64,000 nt of DNA from Siphonodentalium dalli (taxonomy: Eukaryota; Mollusca; Scaphopoda; Gadilida; Siphonodentaliidae): the NCBI GenBank assembly GCA_032622095.1, contig CP136061.1, positions 52,095,762-52,159,761 on the forward strand, read 5' to 3'. The stretch's first letter is position 1. Each line of letters opens with the position of its first letter. The notes beneath the pieces were generated by a model, which searched no databases, was not told the DNA's origin, and saw only the letters and a program-made list of their open reading frames with translations. The position numbers were made by a program, and so were the translations under genes. Below, piece by piece: positions 58,901 to 64,000 of the stretch.

Positions 58901-61319
58901 AAGCATTGTCACAAATAAGTTAGATCACAGCCATTTAATGAAGCCCAATTTTATTCAAATTTTGAAAGAAAGCAATCAGCCTCCATAATGTCATCTGAGC
59001 TATGACGTCAACCTGGGACTGTCTCAGTGAGAGCTTTCTGATGAATGGCAACAAGCCATATTTCCGACTAAATCCTGAAAATTACCCATAATTACTGTAT
59101 GCATTTGTTTTACCACATTATCTGTAATGCATGCTCTGGTAGGGTTGTCTCAACAATTCTCAATGGAATTTTAATGAAATGTTCAATAAATTGCAATCGA
59201 GGGCCAATCATTCTCTGGGTCACTAGGCTACTCTCCATGCAATTATTTCATCATACAATGCTACAGTACACTACTAACCAATTATTTTATTATTAAATTC
59301 ACAATACATGTAGGTTGACTGTTTTTTCCGCATTTCCTTCATGTGAGCCACGATGTGTTCAAATTGATTTTGAATTTTCCTTGGTTCGTAAATAGTATGG
59401 TTATAAATACCAAAGTTGTGTAAATAAAACTATATACAGTACTTCGCTTCACTCCCCTCTTATTTGCAATCTCCATCATTTGTATGGCGCAGGCACCGAG
59501 AAAATCCACAAAAGCATCAATGAGTTTTACATTGAAAATGAGTATATAAGATCATTATACAGAGTGCTCTTTATTATATACTACTTTTGGTAAATGAAAG
59601 TATGGACGATCATGGAAATTTTTGCTAGCTTGACAAAAATTCAAAATGTTTTTAAATTTCCTCTTTTGAAAGAAGTCAATATATGACCATAAAAATCTCA
59701 TACTAATGGGATCACGGGTATGAACTTAATATTTTCTGATGTGGAAAACGTACCAATGGTAGTACATGTAAAACAGCGTCAAAACAGACCATGAATCTTT
59801 ATATTGACACCAGTCTCAATTGAAGTACTAGTATTAAACACATTGCATGGTCGTCAATACAAAAATATGAATATCTCCCATGTACATTGTATTTTTGTCC
59901 ATCCATTTCTCCTTGTAGATAAATGAAACAAATGGCATATACTTCATACATTATCTATGTGTTATGCCCAACAGTGTCCTATCAACCAATTAAACTCATC
60001 AGAACTTTGACAATACAATGCCCCAGATTGAATTACATGTACAATTTTGCATACACATTTAATAAATATAATAAAATCAACAAAATATTATTGGCAAACC
60101 AATTGCAATAAGGTGAAAGCTTTTTCGCCAGATGACTGATTCACTAAAGGTAAATTAAACTGAATTCAAGCACCTGTTGATTGTGTACGGTAGATACTAA
60201 AACTACACAGTTTTAAATTAACTGAAATGTCTATCATGTCTATAACTACTAAGCAATCTGCTAATATCGACCAATGCGGATCGTGATTACCGATCACCAA
60301 CCAACTGCTATTGGTGGCTATAACCAACACATGGGTGCAGCTAAGGATGTATATAACAATGATACTTATAACATACCTGTGTGCCATCTTTTATCTGACA
60401 CCTCTGCACACACTCTTGCTTCATTGTGGGTGTCAGTGATGAAGCAATTCAATTCTTTGCACAGAGATGATCTTTTTATACTTGCTTCAATAAGCTCTTT
60501 TGAAGAAATGGATCCATCCCTGAGCTTGGTCAATGTCTGAGAAAGGATAACATAAATTAATTGTTAAGTCTCTGAATGGATTATACCGTAAACTTAGTTC
60601 TAAAAGTTCTGTAAGTTCTGATAATGAGTAAAACAAGCACATGTGGTCCATGGGCTGATAATATGGTGCCTATTGGCTCAAGTATTCACAGGAAAGATTG
60701 ATTTCCCCGGTCCAGACGAGATGCATCGTGACTCAGAAAGATCTGAAGCCATAATTGCCACACGATCATGTGGCACAAATATGTACGGGGTGAGTATTAA
60801 GTTAGTTGATAGCCAGGTTTAGGCACACATAACTTGTAACATGTGTTACTATGGTATTGCTATATGGTGATGCACTTGGTGAGAAAATTCACATGATTTT
60901 ACGACACCAAACCTATATACACTTTTATTGATTTCGGCTACGTCCAGTGAGACTGAAGCAGTCACTCTCACCAAAAGAAGTGCTGAAGTGATTATACTCA
61001 GTGCTCAGTGGATTAGCGGGCATCGATATTGACTGAGAAAAAATACACCGGTGTAATCCTTTAAGTACACGTACATTGCATATATGTGTTGAGAAGAAAG
61101 CTCAATGTGCCAAGATTGGGTAGGTATTAATCAAGTATGAAGACAATTGTGCCGAGATCAAGGGGATCCCAGGTGTGACATCACAGCTGAATCAGTAGTT
61201 CGATATATTAAGTTATTAATGAAATACTACGACTATGTATTGTAACTGTTGTTATTTACCTTTAAGTCAGTGGACAGCTGTGCATTTGTACAAAAAGAAA
61301 CACAGTGCAGAAACGTCAT
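43826..61319 (-). CDS. QRSL1: QRSL1 (mitochondrial GatA), amidase subunit of glutamyl-tRNA(Gln) amidotransferase
   Basis: GatA forms the mitochondrial GatCAB complex with GATB and GATC. It releases ammonia from glutamine so that mis-charged Glu-tRNA(Gln) becomes Gln-tRNA(Gln). In coding order the minus-strand exons are 61260-61319 (probable), 60377-60536, 58514-58706, 57983-58288, 54485-54660, 53685-53797, 52162-52354, 48409-48526, 44761-44966 and 43826-43995. All are GT-AG with compatible phases, giving 544 residues without the first exon and 564 with it (human is about 528). The amidase-signature triad is intact: Lys of AIKDN (about residue 87), the first Ser of GGSSGGS (about 225) and the nucleophile Ser of DTGGSVR (about 249). 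The Ser-Ser gap of 24 matches the family. The Lys-to-Ser gap is about 40 residues longer than I recall for human, owing to an insertion in one exon. Confidence 0.95.
44340..44725. mobile_element. GCAGAATGAGGTC MITE, left palindrome lost
   Basis: Starts within CTCAGACCTAATTCTGCTTA, keeps the unique middle, and its right palindrome is disrupted by an unrelated 50-bp loop. Ends about 35 bp from the QRSL1 donor at 44760. Confidence 0.7.
44761..44966 (-). CDS. QRSL1: QRSL1 exon, VDVLLTPTT region
   Basis: It encodes [20 protein letters not shown], then [19 protein letters not shown] and [15 protein letters not shown] is strongly conserved in GatA proteins. The acceptor is TATTTTCAG and the donor GCAG|gtagag (phase 1). 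A palindromic MITE ends about 35 bp beyond the donor. Confidence 0.95.
45030..45700. repeat. Interspersed repeat with three internal units and GGACGGAC tract
   Basis: ATTGAAATCGGTTCATA... recurs at about 45245 (partial), 45405 and 45555. GACGGACGGACGGATGG follows at 45598. The ends carry ATACCCCCA and TGGGGGTATA, which suggests inverted termini. Confidence 0.6.
45834..46089. mobile_element. TTAACCCTTTCATGA MITE
   Basis: TTAA at 45834 and 46086; two palindromes; right end CTCCCATCATGAAAGGGTTAA intact, left end decayed. A truncated second copy follows at 46093-46275. Confidence 0.75.
46280..47155. repeat. TAGCTCAACTT repeat, long copy
   Basis: Five or more CAGCCATCTTGGATTTTACTC blocks, and a right end CTAAGTTGAGCTACAG as at 24617. 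The left terminus is missing. Confidence 0.7.
47224..47553. repeat. 330-bp segmental duplication, copy A
   Basis: ATTAAGAGATTCAGTTGAAT to CAACGTATATTAA. Differs from copy B (48612-48941) at only a handful of positions, offset exactly 1388 bp. Confidence 0.95.
47550..48026. mobile_element. AGGTACTCAA family, copy 5
   Basis: TTAA at both ends, TIRs AGGTACTCAACCCG. It occupies the TTAA at the end of duplication copy A and shares its right TTAA with the next MITE. Confidence 0.85.
48023..48226. mobile_element. TTAACCCTTTGAGTGCCA MITE, complete
   Basis: Perfect 18-bp termini TTAACCCTTTGAGTGCCA and inverse, and one internal palindrome with ATTCTCTTATATATGCGAG arms at about 48108-48175. Confidence 0.9.
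48409..48526 (-). CDS. QRSL1: QRSL1 exon, EGFNDxVRGRI region
   Basis: It encodes [20 protein letters not shown] and then [18 protein letters not shown]. The acceptor is CTCTGTAG and the donor AG|gtgagg (phase 2). It lies between the two copies of a 330-bp segmental duplication but is itself present once. Confidence 0.95.
48612..48941. repeat. 330-bp segmental duplication, copy B
   Basis: Near-identical to copy A and likewise ends at TATATTAA, here continuing directly into a TTAACCCTTTGAGTGCCA end. Confidence 0.95.
48938..49050. mobile_element. TTAACCCTTTGAGTGCCA MITE, left end only
   Basis: Left terminus and TGTTAAAGAATATAAGAATA as in the complete copy, with an extra GGGGCCGACCTCATCGGCCC. 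It then breaks off before the satellite; no right end follows. Confidence 0.8.
49095..49876. repeat. 65-bp satellite array, 12 copies, with 4-unit higher-order period
   Basis: Each unit carries ATTGCTCTGC, ATCCACGCGTTTCATTGAT and GACAGTGCATTGTGCAGTG. Copies 5 and 9 are 74 bp long because of an extra ACGTTTCAT. Variant bases (CTAT/CAAT, TTCTG/TTCCG) give copies 4-7 and 8-11 the same order. It lies within a QRSL1 intron. Confidence 0.95.
49881..50150. mobile_element. CAGTAATG MITE with enlarged loop
   Basis: TACAGTAATG to CATTACTGTA. The two arms are separated by a loop of about 60 bp containing ACAACAACAATAGTCAAC. Confidence 0.8.
50237..50471. mobile_element. TTAACCCTTTCATGA MITE, complete
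   Basis: TTAACCCTTTCATGACGTGC to GTCATGAAAGGGTTAA, two internal palindromes (CATTCTCTTATATATG arms). Confidence 0.85.
51280..51862. mobile_element. CTCGGTCCACAACAGC foldback element, copy 3
   Basis: GACCAAGTTTTCTCGGTCTA at the left; GCTGTTGTGGACCGAGAAGA and CTTGGTC at the right. An AGGACCCTA solo end of the hAT-like family lies just upstream at 51180-51188. Confidence 0.75.
52162..52354 (-). CDS. QRSL1: QRSL1 exon, C-terminal half
   Basis: It encodes [20 protein letters not shown], then [20 protein letters not shown] and [16 protein letters not shown]. The match to human QRSL1 ([32 protein letters not shown]) is almost continuous. The acceptor is CTATTACAG and the donor G|gtgagt (phase 1). 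Confidence 0.96.
53249..53320. repeat. TTAACCCTTTCATGA MITE, small fragment
   Basis: TTTAAAGATCCTGTATGGTG and CATTCTCTTATATATGTGAA, then lost. Confidence 0.5.
53685..53797 (-). CDS. QRSL1: QRSL1 exon, domain linker
   Basis: It encodes [13 protein letters not shown] followed by a variable segment and GLHIGIPK. This matches ALAGPDPRDSTTV and LCIGIPK of the human protein. The acceptor is TTTGTAG and the donor AAG|gtttgt (phase 0). Confidence 0.93.
54179..54356. mobile_element. TTAACCCTTTCATGA MITE, left-truncated
   Basis: Starts inside the first palindrome (CGAATATATAAGAGAATGC) and keeps the second palindrome and the right end CATTGAAGGGTTAA. Confidence 0.7.
54485..54660 (-). CDS. QRSL1: QRSL1 exon with nucleophile serine
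   Basis: It encodes [20 protein letters not shown], then [20 protein letters not shown], then [18 protein letters not shown]. The Ser of TGGSVR forms the acyl-enzyme. The acceptor is TTATTTCCAG and the donor CTCA|gtatgt (phase 1). Confidence 0.96.
54736..55003. mobile_element. TTAACCCTTTCATGA MITE, complete
   Basis: TTAACTCTTCCATGACTGG to CCCATCATGAAACGGTTAA with two palindromes; TTAA at 54736 and 55000. Confidence 0.75.
55561..57429. mobile_element. hAT-like element (outer), 8-bp target duplication
   Basis: Ends TAGGGTCCTGCAAATATTCG and ATTCGCAGGACCCTA are inverted. The flanking CATTGTGC occurs at 55553-55560 and again at 57430-57437, a perfect 8-bp duplication typical of hAT transposons. 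No hAT transposase was seen; a 110-codon minus-strand frame (57153-56821, starting [15 protein letters not shown]) is of unknown origin. Confidence 0.85.
55920..56847. mobile_element. hAT-like element (inner), GTTGAAACGATTA ends, 8-bp target duplication
   Basis: The left end TAGTGTTGAAACGATTAG and the right end ATTAATCGTTTCAACCCTA are inverted. TATGAGAC at 55912-55919 recurs at 56848-56855. Subterminal GACTAGTCG motifs are repeated. 928 bp, non-coding as far as I can see. Confidence 0.85.
57538..57965. mobile_element. GCAGAATGAGGTC MITE, direct orientation
   Basis: Full-length, from AGCCTGAATTTAGTGTGTCTG to CACAATTTCAAGGCTTG. Its end lies about 20 bp from the QRSL1 donor at 57982. Confidence 0.75.
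57983..58288 (-). CDS. QRSL1: QRSL1 exon with cis-serine and lineage-specific insertion
   Basis: It begins [15 protein letters not shown], carries a Ser/Thr/Lys/Gln-rich stretch of about 55 residues and then [18 protein letters not shown], the amidase signature. Human QRSL1 has a much shorter linker here. The stretch is open throughout and richer in GC than the surrounding introns, so I treat it as coding, but a small unspliced intron within it cannot be excluded. The acceptor is GTTGTAG and the donor GC|gtgagt. Confidence 0.88.
58514..58706 (-). CDS. QRSL1: QRSL1 exon with catalytic lysine
   Basis: It encodes [20 protein letters not shown] and then [17 protein letters not shown] up to TNMDEFAMG. 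The Lys in AIKDN is the general base of amidase-signature enzymes. The acceptor is CGTTCAG and the donor GG|gtgagt (phase 2). Confidence 0.95.
59023..59099. mobile_element. CAGTAATG MITE, right half
   Basis: GTGAGAGCTTTCTGATGAAT to CCATAATTACTGTA; the left arm and part of the right terminus are lost. Confidence 0.65.
59100..60376. other. QRSL1 intron, no element recognised
   Basis: AT-rich intronic sequence. The short open frames here show no conserved motif. Confidence 0.5.
60377..60536 (-). CDS. QRSL1: QRSL1 exon 2, N-terminal helical region
   Basis: It encodes [20 protein letters not shown] and continues through [20 protein letters not shown]. This is equivalent to the LRSGRITATELC and NAYITV region of human QRSL1. 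The acceptor is TTTCTCAG and the donor ACAG|gtatgt (phase 1). Confidence 0.9.
61260..61319 (-). CDS. QRSL1: Probable QRSL1 first coding exon
   Basis: An ATG at 61319 opens 20 codons ([10 protein letters not shown], then [10 protein letters not shown]) ending at AAG|gtaaat. This joins in frame (phase 0) to the next exon. It is the first Met after an in-frame TAA upstream. It has the right size for a short leader with no acidic residue near the start, but it is not similar enough to known GatA N-termini to be certain. A different exon further upstream, near 62700, remains possible. Confidence 0.4.
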
Positions 61320-62802
61320 AGTAAATGGGAATATGTCAGGGATTCGGGAAGCATAAAACAACACACTGCATTATTAATATTTCTGTGTCATAATTAGGTG
61401 AGCGAGGCACCTTCACCTTGGGTCCTCGGCTGCACCAGCCCTTGGTCTCTCCACTCAGTCCCTATCAATACTCTCTTAGAAATAACTGGTTCTGCCAATC
61501 CATATATTCAGGTAAGTGCAGAGTACCTCTGCAGATTGGAATTGAGTAAATAAAAACACTTAGAGCAATTACCAACATGACTTATATTTAAATTAATCAC
61601 GCCGTGCAGCCCCATCGCCAAAGCGACGTAATTTTGGTACTGTGTTGCATTCTAAGAATAGGTCGCTTACAGTGGATTCGTGGAGATGACGAAAATATAA
61701 GTGCGACAGAGAAGATTGTTTGATCGAAACCATTTGAATTATGTCACAAGACTCACCTTGATGCTGGCTAATAAATATTTGTCACCTGAATGGAATAAAA
61801 TTTAAACAGAAGTTCAAATTAATCAGTCATGCATAAATGGGTTCATGTTTGCTGGGTGTCTTAAACTGTTAATCGGGCATCTCTCGTCGGCGTGTTCACT
61901 CGACTGTTAAAAAAGAACAAAATCGTTCTTAAAACGTGACCGATTATTGATCATAGAGGCCGATAATTTGACAACAGTATCAACTATCAAGTCTATTCAA
62001 GTGTAAAATAAACATATAAAAAAAACGGAAGGTCGGTTGTGGCAGAATCACGTCGATCAGTTTCGGTCGGTACTGTTTTAAATCGAAACCGAGTTGTTTT
62101 CTCGGTAAATCGCCCATCACTACTAGTAGTTTACCGTTTCTTAATTTCAGGTTACAATTTTTTTTTTTAAATATGACGTCAAATCGCTAATCCTCTACTT
62201 GCTATCCTAGTCGTTATATTACATATATTTAATATCTATATTATATATTTATTATTATTTACTATCATCTTGTCAAACTCCTGTGTTAAAACATGTTTCC
62301 GACTCCTATCCTGATACTAGTACCGTGACATAATAGACATCATTGTTATTCTGTATTGTACGTGTTATATGAAATAACCCTTCGAGAGCCCCCTTTTATA
62401 TGATCAAGCAAGAAGCCTGTGTTCATTGTAATGGAGTCTAGGAGTGAGACAATAACACGCTAGGTTTTGGGGAACGGGTCCTGTATCCGCCGAGGGGAAA
62501 ATGCAGTCAATGTTTTCAATGTCGTGGAAACACTAGTGGACCTACTTTTGTTGTATCGGCCAATAGAAGAAACAGAGAGTAGATTTGCTGATCGTTTTGC
62601 ATCCATTTTCTACCTAAGTTACTATGCTATCAACCGCAATAACTTTAAAACATAGAAAATTTATTAGACAAAAATTAATTGCTGTATACGGAAACACGCC
62701 CGTTGAAGTTAAACGACCACTATTCAAGACTATCGGCGGTCATTTTTTGTAACCTAACCGCAGCAACGTAACCAGCGGACTCCAAAGCATGTGTTTCTAG
62801 CG
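61320..62802. promoter_or_regulatory. Intergenic region between QRSL1 and the divergent candidate gene
   Basis: About 1.5 kb with no convincing frame or named repeat. It should contain the 5' ends of both genes if the divergent start at 62803 is real. I see no canonical TATA box at a convincing distance from either start. Confidence 0.3.
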
Positions 62803-62923
62803 ATGTCGGGTTTGATCACTTCCTCAGTTCGTGTTAGATCGGTCCGAGTGTGTATTCTCGCTAGAAATCAAATAAAGTTGTCAACTATTAAATTTCTTAG
62901 TACTGTCCCATCGAAATTGAGAA
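62803..62923 (+). CDS. Candidate first exon of a mitochondrial gene divergent from QRSL1 (RTN4IP1 suspected)
   Basis: The ATG at 62803 opens 40 codons plus one base, followed by a possible donor A|gtaaac. The peptide starts MSGLITSSVRVRSVRVCILA and ends STVPSKLR. It has five Arg and three Lys and no Asp or Glu, the pattern of a mitochondrial presequence. In vertebrates QRSL1 lies head to head with RTN4IP1, a mitochondrial oxidoreductase; that is recalled knowledge, not visible here. The following exons would lie beyond or near the window end, so the identity stays a hypothesis. Confidence 0.4.
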
Positions 62924-64000
62924 GTAAACCTCTTTATACCTGTATACATATGGCTCACTCTGTGCATATATGTACGTTACGACAACGACCCCATTTGCCA
63001 ATCTCTACCAGAGTGCACCAGTCATACTTCCTTTCTGACTCTGTCACCGGCTTGGTACTAGTCTGCGGTTTCTATATTTAGCGCTGGTTTTTCCAAACAA
63101 AATGGCGAAAACCGATCACCCCAATGTCAAATTTCCTATGAGCTTTGATAACAATTCCCGCACTAAAATATTAATGACAGAATGGAGGATCAGAGCGGTA
63201 GTTTTGTTGACGATTTTCGCAAACAACTCGTCAAAATTGGAGCTCTTGGGCTTGACTTGCCATGCATGTTGTCGGGACATTGTCGTCCATGTGCATTCAG
63301 ACTTGTGTGTTGATAAAATAATCGGAGAACCAAATCACACTGTTTGGAAATATAGTTCTTTTGTTTTAGTTGGTGGGTCTTTTCAAACTTAAGGTTAAAA
63401 ATTTAATATCGTGGAAGTCCATCACATGTGGGTAAAATGTCGGCTATTGCAGCGGTCTTACCGAGTCACCAAGGAAGGTAAACCCTGCATGGAGTTTGCA
63501 CATTTGCTGCGGTGTTAACACGAAAATAGGCAACATTTCAGAGTTTCTTGTGTCAATATCAATATCGAGATAAGTCAGTAATTTTGTGCTTTGTTATAAA
63601 GATAAAAATAATTTGTGAATACTTCTCTGATTGACAATGACAGCATTTAGTCTGTTTTCAGTCAAAAATCATGGATTTGTCTTCACGAAATTGAAGCGTG
63701 TCCGGAATCAGTGTACTCGATTGACGTTCGGATTTAATGTAAATGTTGACAGCGCTATCAACACCAATGGCATACCGTAATAGTTCAACAAGAGGACACC
63801 CCCGTATTCACTTTGCCCGTTGTATGTATATTTACAACGCATCTAACCTGTTGTTAAGTATCCCAATATCTACACTCGATCTCAAGTGAAGCACAAATGT
63901 GTACAGTAACCGTAAAACTTGTGAAAACTTAAGATACTTTTTGACTCTCATTTTCGTGTTGTCACTGAAAAAGAATGCCTCAGATTTATTACTCTCACAC
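62924..64000. other. End of window, no confident gene
   Basis: Apart from the presequence-like stretch at 63637, this holds a 96-codon open frame at 63102-63392 that starts MAKTDHPNVKFPMSFDN in a good initiation context. It matches no family I know. No repeat of the families seen elsewhere is evident. Confidence 0.3.
63637..63738 (+). CDS. Alternative candidate first exon, presequence-like
   Basis: The ATG at 63637 encodes MTAFSLFSVKNHGFVFTKLK and then RVRNQCTRLTFGFN, followed by gtaaat. It is basic and lacks acidic residues, like a mitochondrial leader, and could be an alternative promoter or start for the same divergent gene. Against it, the stretch is short and AT-rich, and chance examples are expected in a window this size. 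Confidence 0.2.

Overview
This is eukaryotic nuclear DNA from an animal, most likely a marine lophotrochozoan and probably a bivalve or another mollusc. It is AT-rich. Two conserved mitochondrial-protein genes are cut into small GT-AG exons. Most of the remainder is a dense population of small inverted-repeat transposons (MITEs), foldback elements and decayed transposons. The phylum is inferred from the style of the repeats; no marker gene proves it. I found no bacterial operon, CRISPR array, rRNA, tRNA or viral gene.

Layout. Positions 1-15000 hold no recognisable host gene. They contain MITEs, short tandem repeats, decayed non-LTR retrotransposon pieces on the minus strand (about 7980-10000) and a foldback tandem array (12797-13390). 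At 15052-15381 (minus) lies a compact, unidentified 109-residue reading frame with a polyadenylation signal just behind it. From 16144 to 43016 (plus) runs NUBPL, the mitochondrial P-loop ATPase that assembles the iron-sulfur clusters of respiratory complex I. I place nine exons encoding 286 residues up to the stop; the first exon, with the targeting peptide, is not located. From 43826 to at least 60536, and probably 61319 (minus), runs QRSL1, the mitochondrial GatA subunit of the glutamyl-tRNA(Gln) amidotransferase. I place nine certain exons and one probable first exon. The two genes are tail to tail, with stop codons about 0.8 kb apart. At 62803 (plus), divergent from QRSL1, is an exon-like start for a protein with a strong mitochondrial presequence; synteny suggests RTN4IP1, but this is unproven.

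The introns are unusually informative. An inverted pair of about 400-bp TTAA-flanked MITEs sits at the two ends of NUBPL intron 3 and could pull its splice sites together. A MITE ends 16 bp before one NUBPL 3' splice site. A QRSL1 intron holds a three-level nest of transposons, with two intact 8-bp target duplications. Another holds a 65-bp satellite with a four-unit higher-order period, beside a 330-bp segmental duplication whose ends record the order of later insertions. A decayed Tc1/mariner transposase lies in a NUBPL intron.

Exon calls rest on reading-frame continuity, splice dinucleotides and remembered family sequence; transposon families are named from terminal sequence and target-site form.
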